32,865 nt of DNA from Rhodospirillales bacterium (GTDB lineage Bacteria; Pseudomonadota; Alphaproteobacteria; Rhodospirillales; JASLLZ01), in NCBI GenBank assembly GCA_030754885.1, contig JASLZL010000110.1, forward strand, positions 1 to 32,865, given 5' to 3'. The position numbers were made by a program, and so were the translations under genes. Below are positions 1-9,948 of the stretch, in pieces (position 1 is the stretch's first letter; every line of letters begins with the position of its first letter). The notes under the pieces are model-generated. The model worked only from the letters and a program-made list of their open reading frames with translations, was not told the origin of the DNA and did no database searches.

Positions 1-893
1 ATCGTTTGCTGAATTTGGCTATAGATTTGGCTTGCCGTCACACCCGGTCGAACGGCCGCTAGACCGGCGGCGAAGCCTTCACTCACGGCCTCCGAGATAC
101 GGCGCTGTTCATCGGTCGGCTGAAAGATCTTAGTCCTGTAGAACGGGCTGTGGTGCCGGCCCACGGCACCGGAGGTTTCGATGGTTGTCGGCGCACTAGG
201 TTCGATCTCGACGCCTTGCCATGATGAATGGGAACGGCCGGTCTGGGCACCGAACCGCACCACGGGCCACGTCGCGATCCATTCGCTACCGGCGTTGAGG
301 AGCCCGGCCGCGACAACCGCTGCGACGTTAGCGTCGGTCTTGCCGAGTTGGGTTGCTTCCATGCCGGCTCGCATCGCTTCGACCACGATCCGGCCGGCTT
401 CGCGATGGCAGGCAATTTCACTTGGCGACTTGATGATGCGGAGTTCAGCCACAATGGAACTGGCGTCCACCATCTCGGCGTCCGAAAGCACGTTCTTCAA
501 AGTTTCATAATGTTCGACGGTAAGATAGATGGAGCTCTTCTCGATGCCGGTACGTCCTCCACCAAGGCCGTGTTTTTTCAGCAGATCGACGAAAACGTCC
601 ATCGGCGGGCGACCGCCGTCGTCGTAGGTGACCGCATCTGCGATTGGTGTGACATCTGCGATCCCCAAAAAATTTCCAAAATCCCTTAGTCGCGTCATGA
701 AGACCGGAGGTCTGCCCAGCGGGACAGCAAGGACCTGATGGCCGGCGATGGCCCGGGTCTGGTAGCCCGACGCGTAGTAGATGCTCTCCGGGTCGTTGAG
801 AATAAGCAGTTCGAGTTGGCGCGAATCCATCTCTTGGTGTATTCGCGCCAGACGTTCGTCATACTCTTGGCGAGTGAACGGATTTTGGATCAT
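1..893 (-). CDS. M24-family metallopeptidase (Xaa-Pro aminopeptidase/creatinase-like), partial, runs off left edge
   Basis: Absent from ORF track because it is open at the window edge. Reverse-strand translation from ATG at 893 is open to base 1: MIQNPFTRQEYDERLARIHQEMDSRQLELLILNDPESIYYASGYQTRAIAGHQVL...IVAELRIIKSPSEIACHREAGRIVVEAMRAGMEATQLGKT..., typical creatinase N-domain followed by M24 'ELRxIKSPxEI' signature. Confidence 0.85.
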   Translation of the reverse strand, partial: MIQNPFTRQEYDERLARIHQEMDSRQLELLILNDPESIYYASGYQTRAIAGHQVLAVPLGRPPVFMTRLRDFGNFLGIADVTPIADAVTYDDGGRPPMDVFVDLLKKHGLGGGRTGIEKSSIYLTVEHYETLKNVLSDAEMVDASSIVAELRIIKSPSEIACHREAGRIVVEAMRAGMEATQLGKTDANVAAVVAAGLLNAGSEWIATWPVVRFGAQTGRSHSSWQGVEIEPSAPTTIETSGAVGRHHSPFYRTKIFQPTDEQRRISEAVSEGFAAGLAAVRPGVTASQIYSQIQQT

Positions 894-953
894 GCGCCTA
901 CGATGACCGTCCTTCCGGGAATCACCTTTGGCGCCGCGGCCCCGAATATCCCA

Positions 954-2057
954 TCACGCGGCCGTGGCCTTCTGCCTTTCCAGCTTCTCACGCAAAGCAA
1001 CCGTTTCAGCGAAGACCCGATCCAGGTCGTCGACGTGAAAGCCCGCCGCCAACTCGGGGCTGTGACGGGCCAATTCGTCGTGGAGCGGGCCGTGATACGT
1101 CACTCGTCCGTCGTCCACGGTCAGTCCGTTAATCTCCTCGAAGGCTTGGTTCCAGGCGATTGCCTCTTCGCGGCTGAGCCCGTCGGGCAGGTTCAACTCC
1201 AAGGTCCCGTTCTTAATCGTCGCTGGATAGCCACCGATGAGTCCGTGGGGGCCGGTCACGTGGCCCAGGTAGTCGCGATGGCCGGCATAGGCCAGAATGA
1301 TAGGCATCGCCGTGCAGCCAGAGATGGGAATGGACGGCCCTTTGGTCAGCTGAACCCTGGTGAAGCGTTCGTAGACGTCGTCGATCTCGTTCCCTTCGAT
1401 CCAGACGCGAGGCGGCGGCGTGCCGGCGCGCAGCTCGGCTGGGCCACGAAATGGCTTCAGGTTCTGATGGTGGGCCAGCACTTGGATCGGGCCGCGCTCG
1501 CGGATGCCAAGCTCGCCGGCGAAGACGGAGGCCAGGATCTCGATGTTGCCGCCGCCGCTAACGACGGGAAAGCCCATGGCCTTCAGGATCGCGTTAGTCA
1601 CGTCGGGATAGCAGCAGTTCATGAACGTGGCCTTGCTGCCCGCCAGCGCCATCGCCTTGCCCATACGCGAGCCAAGCAGAGCCTGGACGACGACGGTGGA
1701 GCTCATACTTCCGACGGCGGCCAGCCGCCCCCACTCGGATGTGTCGATGACCACCTTGGATGGCTGCACAGAGGCCGCATGCACGATCACGTCCGGGTCC
1801 CATTCGGCAATTGTTTCAGCCACCGACTCAGGCGATTCCCAGTTGATGAACGTGGTATCGAAGAAAGCCGGTCGTTCCGCGATGGCGGCCCGCGCGTTGC
1901 CGGCTTGGCGCAGCCATTCCAACTGCCTCCCCTCCTCCACCTCACGGGCGGCAATGGTAATCTTGATCGGCTTCGGTGCGGTCAGCGCGATGTCATTGGT
2001 GAAGCGCTTGGCGAACATTCCCGTCCCGGTGACCAGGACATCGCATTTCTCGGACAT
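954..2057 (-). CDS. Putative NAD(P)-binding oxidoreductase-like protein, function unknown
   Basis: ORF 954..2102; likely start ATG 2057 (MSEKCDVLVTGTGMFAKRF..., Rossmann-like GTGMFA). No confident family name. Confidence 0.65.
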   Translation of the reverse strand: MSEKCDVLVTGTGMFAKRFTNDIALTAPKPIKITIAAREVEEGRQLEWLRQAGNARAAIAERPAFFDTTFINWESPESVAETIAEWDPDVIVHAASVQPSKVVIDTSEWGRLAAVGSMSSTVVVQALLGSRMGKAMALAGSKATFMNCCYPDVTNAILKAMGFPVVSGGGNIEILASVFAGELGIRERGPIQVLAHHQNLKPFRGPAELRAGTPPPRVWIEGNEIDDVYERFTRVQLTKGPSIPISGCTAMPIILAYAGHRDYLGHVTGPHGLIGGYPATIKNGTLELNLPDGLSREEAIAWNQAFEEINGLTVDDGRVTYHGPLHDELARHSPELAAGFHVDDLDRVFAETVALREKLERQKATAA

Positions 2058-2131
2058 GATCTCGTTTCCCCCATTTGAATGAGCGCGGTCAACCTGAAGC
2101 AAACATTCCTGACCGTCAAGCGGAGGCCAGA

Positions 2132-4099
2132 TCAGAGCTGCCGGGCTACACGCGAGCCTTCAAAAATAGCCTGTTCGAGCTGGCGCGGCGCCCAGCAGTC
2201 GCCGATGGCGTGGAGTTCGCCGACTTGCCCCTTGAGCGCCCTGTAAATATTGCGTTCGGCCCGACCCTTGGAGCACAACACGATGCTGTCCGCCTCAATT
2301 TCCCGGGTGTCGCCATCGGTCCGCCTTGCCGTGACCCCGCCTTGGTGGATTTCGGTGATCTCTTCGAGCGGCGACATTTTGACGCCGTGCTTGAGCAACC
2401 GGTCATAGGTGGGACGCCACGTCAGCAGGTCCACGTCCATTCCGACAAAGAAGGTGCTGCTGACGATTTCGACGGTGTGGCCGCGTTGAGCCAAGGCTTC
2501 GGCGACGGAGAGCCCCATATGGCGGCCGTCCCAATCGCCGATCACAATGCGCTTGCCAAGTTCGGCTCCGGCCAGCACCTGGCGCGCCGTGAACACATCG
2601 GGTAGGTCCGAGCCCGGCACGTCCGGCTTGGCATCGACCGCCCCCGTCGCGACGATCACCACGTCGGGTGCCTGCGCCAGGACCTTTTCTGCCGTCAATT
2701 CGCTTTCAAGGCGAACCAGCGCGCCACTTCTACGGGCTTGCTGCTCCAACCAGGTAACGACCTGCAGATAATTTTGCCGGAACGGCGCGCGGCTGAACAG
2801 GCGCACCTGTCCGCCAAGCTCATCGGCGCGTTCATGCAGTTCGACATCATGGCCCCGCTTAGCGGCGACGCGCGCCGCCTCGAGCCCCGCCGGACCGCCG
2901 CCGATGATGAGCACGGACTTATAGTCGGATACCGGCGTCAGGGGCTCCCACTGGTCTTCGCGCCCACTGCGGGGGTTGTAGACGCACGATATATTGCCCA
3001 CCCTCACCTGGCGATGGAAGCAGGCCTCGTTTCCATGGATGCACGTGCGGATGTCGTCGAGACGGTCCTCCATGATCTTGCGAATAATTGCCGGTTCGGC
3101 GATGTGGGCGCGGGTCATGCCCACCATGTCGGCGTGGCCTGCCTTTAAGACGGCTTCGGCTTCGCTGGGGTCGGCGATCTTGCCGATGCAGAAGACGGGT
3201 ACGTCAACAGCGTCCTTGATGGCCCGCGCGTACGGCACCAGCGGCATTTGCGGAGACGAAATCGTTGGAAAGTGGATCGATCGGCTCATCATGCTGGAAT
3301 TGGTGCCGGCGCTGATGTTGAGGAAGTCAAGCTTGCCCCACTTCAACATTTTGGTAGCGTAGCGAACGCCGTCTTCAAGGTTGTATCCGCCCGGGATTAT
3401 TTCCGTCGCGCTGTAGCGGATACCGAGATTGAAATCCGGCCCAACGGCGGCCCGCGTCGCCTCCAGCACTTCGCGCGCCAGACGCAAGCGGTTCTCTTCA
3501 GAGCCGCCGTAATCGTCCGTCCGTTTGTTTGATTTTGGAGAGATGAACTCCTGCACCAAATTTCCGTGGGCGAAAGAAAGTTCAACGCCATCAAGGCCGC
3601 CTTCGCGGCAGCGCCGGGCGGCGGCGGCGAAGGATTGGACAATGACCTCAATTTCATCGATTTCCAGTTCGTGCGGAATGTCACGCGTGCGATCCATGGG
3701 AATTGGTGACGGCCCCAGCGGCGGCTGGCCATCGGCGCCCATCACGGTGTTGCAGCCCGAATGAGAGAGCATCGTGAAGACCCTGGCGCCTTCCCCATGA
3801 ACCGCCTCTGCAAGGCGCTGATAACCCGGTATGATGCTGTCGTCGATGTTGCTTAAAAACGCGCCCGGTGTACCGGCCCCGATCGGCGCCCCGGTGACCC
3901 CTGTCGCTTCGATAATGATCAGGCCGATGCCGCCCCGGGCACGCGCCCGGTGATAGGCAATCAGACGATCGGAAACCTTGCCGCCGGCGGCATAGCCCGT
4001 GCGGTGGGCGGTCGAAAGAGCCCGATTGCGAACCGTAATGCCACCAATATCGAGAGGCGACAGGAGGTGTTGGAATCCGATATCGGACGTACCATCCAT
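2132..4099 (-). CDS. NADH:flavin oxidoreductase, Old Yellow Enzyme/2,4-dienoyl-CoA reductase-TMADH type (FMN barrel + FAD/NAD domain)
   Basis: 655 aa; N-terminal OYE barrel (FQHLLSPLDIGGITVRNR, SHSGCNT, RTDDYGGSEENRLR), Fe-S-like cysteine region CIHGNEACFHRQVRVGNISC, C-terminal FAD motif VLIIGGGPAGLEAARVAAKRGHDVELHE. Confidence 0.88.
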   Translation of the reverse strand: MDGTSDIGFQHLLSPLDIGGITVRNRALSTAHRTGYAAGGKVSDRLIAYHRARARGGIGLIIIEATGVTGAPIGAGTPGAFLSNIDDSIIPGYQRLAEAVHGEGARVFTMLSHSGCNTVMGADGQPPLGPSPIPMDRTRDIPHELEIDEIEVIVQSFAAAARRCREGGLDGVELSFAHGNLVQEFISPKSNKRTDDYGGSEENRLRLAREVLEATRAAVGPDFNLGIRYSATEIIPGGYNLEDGVRYATKMLKWGKLDFLNISAGTNSSMMSRSIHFPTISSPQMPLVPYARAIKDAVDVPVFCIGKIADPSEAEAVLKAGHADMVGMTRAHIAEPAIIRKIMEDRLDDIRTCIHGNEACFHRQVRVGNISCVYNPRSGREDQWEPLTPVSDYKSVLIIGGGPAGLEAARVAAKRGHDVELHERADELGGQVRLFSRAPFRQNYLQVVTWLEQQARRSGALVRLESELTAEKVLAQAPDVVIVATGAVDAKPDVPGSDLPDVFTARQVLAGAELGKRIVIGDWDGRHMGLSVAEALAQRGHTVEIVSSTFFVGMDVDLLTWRPTYDRLLKHGVKMSPLEEITEIHQGGVTARRTDGDTREIEADSIVLCSKGRAERNIYRALKGQVGELHAIGDCWAPRQLEQAIFEGSRVARQL

Positions 4100-5340
4100 T
4101 ATTTCGATCCGCTCTTGACCGTCCCACTGACCGGCCCGGGCGAAGCACCTAGCACTTCCGCTTGATGGGTTCCCAGCAAACCGCCGGCCCAGTCGACGCG
4201 TCCTGGGGTGCGGGTCAGCCTGGGGAAAAACCCTTGCATCTTGATCGACCCCAGTTCTTCGTCAGGAACCTCGATGATGGCGTTCCTGTCGACGAAGTGT
4301 TCGTTCTTGGATATCCGCTCGATGCCGAGCACCGGGGCAAGCGCCGCGCCCAGTTTTTCGAAATGCTCCAACACGAAGTCGAACGGATGGTTGATGATCC
4401 ATTCGGCGATCAAGGCATCCAATTCGTCGGCGTTTTCCAGGCGGGCGGAATTTGTCGCGAACTTGGGATCGTCGGCCAGTTCCGGCCTTCCGATCGCAAT
4501 CAATATCCGTTTGGCCGTGTTCGGCGTGCTACCCGATAGCGCCACATATTCCCCGTCCTGGGTTTGATAGACGTTGCGCGGTGAGGAGTAGTGCACGCGG
4601 TTCCCCATGCGCTTTTGGACATAGCCCACTTGGTCATAATCGACCACCGTGGCACCCAGTACCGAAAAAATGCTCTCATATATGGCAAGATCGATGACCT
4701 GGCCCTTGCCGCTGCGCTCGCGTTCGTGCATCGCGGTGAGCACCGAAAAAGCGCCATAAATGCCCGAGATGTGATCGGCTAAGCCAAAGGGGGGCAGCAA
4801 AGGCGGGCCGCCCTTTTCGCCATTGATGGCGGCAAACCCGGCCATCGCTTCGGCGACGCTTCCGAAGCCCGGCCGATCACGGTAGGGCCCGGTCTGCCCC
4901 CAGCCCGTCATCCGCAGCATGATCAGTCCAGGGTTGTCGGCGCTAAGCTGCTCATACCCCATATTCCATTCTTCCAGCCTGCCAGGCCGGAAATTTTCAA
5001 TCACGACGTCCGCCGAGCCGGCAAGGTCACGTATGATTTGCTGGCTTTCCTCGGTATGAAGGTCCAGGACCACCAAGCGCTTGTTGCGCGCCAACCGCTT
5101 CCAATCCAAAGATGAATCATTCTTCTTGTTTCCCAAGGCGCGCCTGGGGTCGCCTTTGGGGTGTTCGACCTTGATGACGTCGGCGCCGAAATCGGCCAGC
5201 AACATCCCGGAAAAGGGCCCGGCAATGATGGTCGCGAGTTCCAGAATCTTGACACCCGCGAGAGGGCGATTATCCGTGTCCGACGGTGTGCGCCATGGTT
5301 GATCGGTCACGCCGGGTGAGGGTTTCGTCATCGGTCTCAT
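4099..5340 (-). CDS. CaiB/BaiF family (class III) CoA-transferase
   Basis: PLAGVKILELATIIAGPFSGMLLADFGADVIKVEHPKGDPRR...NKRLVVLDLHTEE...DVVIENFRPG; start ATG 5340; stop TAA overlaps the ATG of the downstream OYE gene (TAATG). Confidence 0.88.
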   Translation of the reverse strand: MRPMTKPSPGVTDQPWRTPSDTDNRPLAGVKILELATIIAGPFSGMLLADFGADVIKVEHPKGDPRRALGNKKNDSSLDWKRLARNKRLVVLDLHTEESQQIIRDLAGSADVVIENFRPGRLEEWNMGYEQLSADNPGLIMLRMTGWGQTGPYRDRPGFGSVAEAMAGFAAINGEKGGPPLLPPFGLADHISGIYGAFSVLTAMHERERSGKGQVIDLAIYESIFSVLGATVVDYDQVGYVQKRMGNRVHYSSPRNVYQTQDGEYVALSGSTPNTAKRILIAIGRPELADDPKFATNSARLENADELDALIAEWIINHPFDFVLEHFEKLGAALAPVLGIERISKNEHFVDRNAIIEVPDEELGSIKMQGFFPRLTRTPGRVDWAGGLLGTHQAEVLGASPGPVSGTVKSGSK

Positions 5341-5369
5341 GCCTTTCAAGCTGGGAAGAAAAATGCGGT

Positions 5370-6098
5370 TCAGCGGTCGGCAAGCCAGGGAATGGTGGAA
5401 GGGCCCAATTTTGGATAGACGAAGTCGCGCAATTCTCGCGCCTCGGCCTCGCTCAACGCCGGTGTTTCGTGAACATCGCTCGCCACGCGAAGCGGAAATC
5501 CGGTCGCCTCGCAAACCGTGTCGGGGCTCTCGCCGGGATGAAATGATTCAAGTTCGATCGCGCCGTTCAGAGGATCGATCCTCAGCACGGCCCGCGAGGT
5601 GATGATCTTGCTAGGCCCGCCGATGCGCCGTTCGCGCCGCCCTGCCCTTCCGGCGGCCGTTACGCAATCGACCTTTTTTACAAACACCCGCGGGGAATGT
5701 TCGGCGCGGAACAGTACGATGCGTTTGACCACCGAATAATAGATCGGCGCCGCGAACGCCCCCATAAAGCTCTTCTTGGTCCCATTGCGAACGATGTATT
5801 GCAGGTTGATGTTGGCGTGTTCGTCGATCTGAACGGCGGACAGGAAAAACAAGCCGACCTTGCCGCGCTGCGCAAGGGAGGTGAATTCGTGACTGCCAAA
5901 CAGCAGCGGGCCACCGGGAAGGCTCCGCGAAACATTGATCGCCGAGGGTGCGGACAGACGCATCGCAAGCAACGCCCCGACCATGGGAATGGGAGATTCG
6001 ACGCCAACGCCGAAACGCTCACCGTTGCGGATTTCCCGCGCGCAGAGAACGGCCATAAGCTCTTCGGGTGATGTCGTGTCAGGCATGGACGGAGACAT
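5370..6098 (-). CDS. Class I CoA-transferase, beta subunit-like
   Basis: MSPSMPDTTSPEELMAVLCAREIRNGERFGVGVESPIPMVGALLAMRL...; overlaps end of alpha-subunit gene. Start could be 6098 or 6086. Confidence 0.75.
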   Translation of the reverse strand: MSPSMPDTTSPEELMAVLCAREIRNGERFGVGVESPIPMVGALLAMRLSAPSAINVSRSLPGGPLLFGSHEFTSLAQRGKVGLFFLSAVQIDEHANINLQYIVRNGTKKSFMGAFAAPIYYSVVKRIVLFRAEHSPRVFVKKVDCVTAAGRAGRRERRIGGPSKIITSRAVLRIDPLNGAIELESFHPGESPDTVCEATGFPLRVASDVHETPALSEAEARELRDFVYPKLGPSTIPWLADR

Positions 6099-6894
6099 CG
6101 GCATCGGCCTTTTGGGGCGATCGAAGTCCCTCGACATAGCGCACCATGCTGTCGGCCGACTTGGCCGCGGCGAGATAGGCCTCCACCGCGCCTCTATCCT
6201 CGGCATAATGTCTCGGACAGGCCAAGGGACGAGCGCCGCCCGGTGCAACCACGACAGCATCGAAATACATTCCGGGTATGACTTGCTCGTCCGCCGCCAA
6301 ACCGTCCAGTGCGTCGTCCCGAATTTCCTCGACCGTCACGATGACGTGCCCGGCCGCCTGCACGATCAGACGGTCCTCGTTATGGATCGTTGTCACCACG
6401 TTGCCGTCGCGATCACCCCGCAAGGCGTGGATAATGGCGAAGTCGGGGCGCAGAGAAGGCGCGATGACGACCTCGTAGTCAGGGTCATAGGGGTCGTCGA
6501 TCACCTTCAGCTCCGCACGCTCTGCCAACATGTCGGAACCGAATAGGCCCAAGATAGGTGTGAAGGAGAAGCCGGCCGCACCGGCCCTCAACTGCATCTC
6601 AATAAGGGGACAGGAGGACTCGATCAATCGGAGGCCTCCGTCTTCGACCGCCCGCAGATGATTGCGGGCCGATCCGTGACTGCCCAGCACGAAGGCCCCG
6701 GTTTCAACCACGCCGACACAGCCCGCCGCGATCAAAAGATCAACAGCGAAACCCGCGGTCGGAACCCCGATCACGTGCAGGCCCGTTCGCTGCTGACGGA
6801 TCAACTCGCGCACCGCTTCCATCGGGTTGAATTTTGTGACAGCGACCGAAGCACCATCAGGAATGGCACCCATGGCATCGGCCAGGGTCGTCAT
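6079..6894 (-). CDS. Class I CoA-transferase, alpha subunit-like
   Basis: MTTLADAMGAIPDGASVAVTKFNPMEAVRELIRQQRTGLHVIGVPTAGFAVDLLIAAGCVGVVETG...; GGAGGAG upstream; start could also be TTG about 6903 or ATG 6921. Confidence 0.75.
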   Translation of the reverse strand: MTTLADAMGAIPDGASVAVTKFNPMEAVRELIRQQRTGLHVIGVPTAGFAVDLLIAAGCVGVVETGAFVLGSHGSARNHLRAVEDGGLRLIESSCPLIEMQLRAGAAGFSFTPILGLFGSDMLAERAELKVIDDPYDPDYEVVIAPSLRPDFAIIHALRGDRDGNVVTTIHNEDRLIVQAAGHVIVTVEEIRDDALDGLAADEQVIPGMYFDAVVVAPGGARPLACPRHYAEDRGAVEAYLAAAKSADSMVRYVEGLRSPQKADADVSVHA

Positions 6895-7096
6895 GCGTGC
6901 GCTCAAGGACTCCTCCTGCATTATTTTTCGGAGATTACCCAACGGGCTCCCCGTTCGTCGACAATGTAGCAGATAAAGGCAACCCCGTGGAATCCGGGCG
7001 AAGAGGCCCGCGATTAAGAGAATGTTGTTGGCCCCGGAACGGCCGCTTGGTAGCCTCGCGCCGCTATTCGAGGAAAAATAAAGGATCAGACCCGTC

Positions 7097-8311
7097 ATGA
7101 GTGGTGCCTTGGAAGACATCAGGGTTTTCGACCTGTCGCGCATTCTGGCCGGACCCGCCTGTACGCAGATTCTGGGCGATCTGGGGGCCGAGGTGATCAA
7201 GGTCGAACGTCCCGGCGTCGGCGACGACACCCGCAAATGGGGACCGCCCTACCTCAAGGACGCCGACGGTCGCGAAACCACGGAAAGCGCCTATTACCTG
7301 GCCATCAACCGCAACAAGCGCTCAATCACGCTCGATATCACCAAGCCCGAGGGCCAGGAACTGGCACTGCGCCTGATTGAGCATTGCGACGTCTTGATTG
7401 AAAACTTCAAGGTCGGCGACCTGGCGCGCCGCGGCCTCGGCTATGAGCAGCTTCGAGAGCGCTTTCCGCGCCTAATCTATTGTTCGATCACAGGCTTTGG
7501 GCAAACCGGACCTTACAAGGATCGTCCCGGCTACGACTACATGGCCCAAGCCATGGGCGGCATCATGAGCGTCACCGGAGATGCCGATGGCTCGCCGATG
7601 AAGGTCGGTGTCGGCATCGCCGACATCATGACCGGCATGTACGCAACATCGGCAATCCTGGCCGCGATCCACCATCGCACGGTCACCGGCAAGGGCCAGT
7701 ATATCGACATGGCGCTCCTCGATTCCCAAGTCGCGTGGTTGTCATCGAGCGGGCAGAACTACCTGACCAGCCGCGAGCCCGTACCCCGGTTCGGCAACGC
7801 CCATCCCAACATTGTCCCCTATCAGGTCTTTCCCTCGGCCGACGGCCACGTCGTCATCGCCGCCGGCAACGACGCGCAATTCCGCCGCCTGTGCGACTTC
7901 GCCAACCTACCCGAGCTGGCCGACGACGAACGTTTCGCCACCAATGCGGCCCGGATACGCAACCGCGATGCACTGATCCCCCTCATCGAAGACGCCGTTG
8001 TCCGTCATCCGTCGGCCCATTGGCTGGAAGGATTGGAAGGGGTCAAGGTACCGGCCTGTCCCATCAACACCATCGCCCAAGTCTTCGCCGACCCCCAAGT
8101 CCGCCACCGGGGCATGGAGATCGCGCTGACCCACCCAGAGAGCGCGGCCGCCACCCCCTTGATCGCCAGCCCGATCAAGATGTCGGACACGCCGCCCGAA
8201 TACCGCCGCGCGCCGCCGACCCTGGGCCAGCACACCGATGAGGTGCTGGGCGAAATGCTGGGCCTCGGGGCCGACGAAGTGGCTGCCCTTAGAGACGACG
8301 GCGTGGTGTGA
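7097..8311 (+). CDS. CaiB/BaiF family CoA-transferase (paralogue A)
   Basis: 404 aa: MSGALEDIRVFDLSRILAGPACTQILGDLGAEVIKVERPGVGDDTRKWGPPYL...; strongly similar to 15739..16953. Confidence 0.92.
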   Translation: MSGALEDIRVFDLSRILAGPACTQILGDLGAEVIKVERPGVGDDTRKWGPPYLKDADGRETTESAYYLAINRNKRSITLDITKPEGQELALRLIEHCDVLIENFKVGDLARRGLGYEQLRERFPRLIYCSITGFGQTGPYKDRPGYDYMAQAMGGIMSVTGDADGSPMKVGVGIADIMTGMYATSAILAAIHHRTVTGKGQYIDMALLDSQVAWLSSSGQNYLTSREPVPRFGNAHPNIVPYQVFPSADGHVVIAAGNDAQFRRLCDFANLPELADDERFATNAARIRNRDALIPLIEDAVVRHPSAHWLEGLEGVKVPACPINTIAQVFADPQVRHRGMEIALTHPESAAATPLIASPIKMSDTPPEYRRAPPTLGQHTDEVLGEMLGLGADEVAALRDDGVV

Positions 8312-8324
8312 GAGGGAGAGAACC

Positions 8325-9809
8325 GTGACCGACAAGGGCTATTACGACATCATCATCCGGGGCGCCACGGTCATCGATGGCTCGGGCGCTCCGGGAAGCC
8401 TCGCTGACGTCGCCGTGTCGGACGGGCGCATCGCCGACGTGGGCGAACTTTCCGGCCTTTCGGCCACCCGCGAGATCGAGGCCGGGGGCCTGGTCGTGGC
8501 GCCCGGTTTCATCGATTCCCACACCCACGACGACCGGCTATTGCTTTCCGATCCGACCATGGCGCCCAAGGCGAGCCAAGGCGTGACCACGGTGGTCGCC
8601 GGCAACTGCGGTATCTCGCTCGCGCCGCTCCGCGCCAAGGGCACACCGCCGCCGCCCCTTAATTTGCTTGGCGGCGAGGACTGGTACCGCTTCGGCTCCT
8701 TCGCCGACTATCTCGACCATGTCGACGCCAACCCCGCCGCCGTCAACGCCCTCTTCCTGGTCGGCCACATGACCCTTCGGGTCGGGGCCATGGACACCTT
8801 GGATCGCGGCGCCAGCGACCGCGAGATCGCAGCCATGCGCGAAAGGCTTGCCGAGGCCCTGGACGCCGGGGCGGCGGGGCTGAGCACGGGTCTCGCCTAT
8901 GACCCCTCGCGCGCCGCCCCGACCGAAGAAGTCATCGCACTCGCCGAACTACTCGGCCCGGCGGGCGGCATCTATGCCACCCATATGCGCAACGAGAGCG
9001 ACGCTGTCACCGAGTCGGTGGAAGAAACCCTCAAGATCGGCCGGTGCGCCGGGGCGCGGGTGGTGATCTCGCACCACAAGGTGATGGGCCGGCGCAATTG
9101 GGGCATGACCCGCCAGACCCTGGCGCGTATCGAGGAGGCGCGTGCCGGGCAACCGGTGGCCCTCGACGTCTACCCCTACGTTGCCTCGTCGACGGTGCTG
9201 AACCCGCGCACCGCAGCTAGTGCGACGCGCACCGTCGTGCTGAGTTCCGGGGCACGGCCCGACCTCGCCGGCCTTGATCTCGACGAATGCGCCCACCGCC
9301 TTGGCTGCACCGAAGCGAAGGCCATCGAGCGCCTGCAACCGGCGGTCGGGCTCTACTTTTCGATGGACGAAGACGACGTTAAGCGCGTCCTCGCCTACCC
9401 CGGCACCATGATCGGCTCCGACGGCCTGCCCCACACCGATATGCCGCACCCACGCCTGTGGGGCACCTTCCCCCGTGTCCTCGGCCACTATTGCCGTGAG
9501 CTCGGCCTGATAACCTTGGAAGACGCGGTGCACCGCATGACCGGCCTCGCGGCCCGCGAATACGGCCTATCCAAGCGCGGCCTGGTGCGGCCGGGCTACC
9601 ACGCCGACCTGGTCATCTTCGATCCCAAAACCGTCGCCGACCGCGCCACCTTCGAAGACCCCATCCAACCCGCCGCCGGCATCGAGACGGTGCTGGTGGC
9701 CGGCATCCCCGTGTGGGAAGGCGGCCAACCGACCGGCGAACGCCCCGGACGGGCGCTGAGGCGGGGGGAGTTGCGCCCTTGCGGGGCGGCCGCGCCGGGG
9801 CGGGATTAA
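8325..9809 (+). CDS. N-acyl-D-amino-acid deacylase/D-aminoacylase-like amidohydrolase
   Basis: GTG start 8325 behind GAGAGGGAGAG; DIIIRGATVIDGSGAPGSLADVAVSDGRI...VVAPGFIDSHTHDDRLL...TTVVAGNCGISLAPL...GSDGLPHTDMPHPRLWGTFPRVLG: amidohydrolase metal-site and D-aminoacylase signatures. Confidence 0.88.
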   Translation: MTDKGYYDIIIRGATVIDGSGAPGSLADVAVSDGRIADVGELSGLSATREIEAGGLVVAPGFIDSHTHDDRLLLSDPTMAPKASQGVTTVVAGNCGISLAPLRAKGTPPPPLNLLGGEDWYRFGSFADYLDHVDANPAAVNALFLVGHMTLRVGAMDTLDRGASDREIAAMRERLAEALDAGAAGLSTGLAYDPSRAAPTEEVIALAELLGPAGGIYATHMRNESDAVTESVEETLKIGRCAGARVVISHHKVMGRRNWGMTRQTLARIEEARAGQPVALDVYPYVASSTVLNPRTAASATRTVVLSSGARPDLAGLDLDECAHRLGCTEAKAIERLQPAVGLYFSMDEDDVKRVLAYPGTMIGSDGLPHTDMPHPRLWGTFPRVLGHYCRELGLITLEDAVHRMTGLAAREYGLSKRGLVRPGYHADLVIFDPKTVADRATFEDPIQPAAGIETVLVAGIPVWEGGQPTGERPGRALRRGELRPCGAAAPGRD

Positions 9810-9813
9810 TAGA

Positions 9814-9832
9814 TATACTGTCCCCGGAATTC
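9814..9832 (+). repeat. Left terminal inverted repeat
   Basis: TATACTGTCCCCGGAATTC, directly read. Confidence 0.85.
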
Positions 9833-9861
9833 TGTCCGGAATTCCCATCTAGAGTTCCCGT

Positions 9862-9867
9862 TATAAT
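9862..9867 (+). promoter_or_regulatory. Candidate -10 hexamer (TATAAT) inside element
   Basis: Exact TATAAT in ...GAGTTCCCGTTATAATGTTTAT...; no convincing -35 recognised. Confidence 0.35.
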
Positions 9868-9948
9868 GTTTATATTTGCGCCTTTTATCAATTCACAATT
9901 GCAACCTATTCGCAAATATGTTCCTGTATTCGGTGCCTGGGAGGAACC

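Noticed and set aside
738-2078. 446-aa plus-strand ORF
   Set aside because: Antisense shadow of the M24 peptidase and NAD-binding-like genes; Arg/His/Asp-rich low-information translation, no motifs, while the minus strand encodes coherent proteins.
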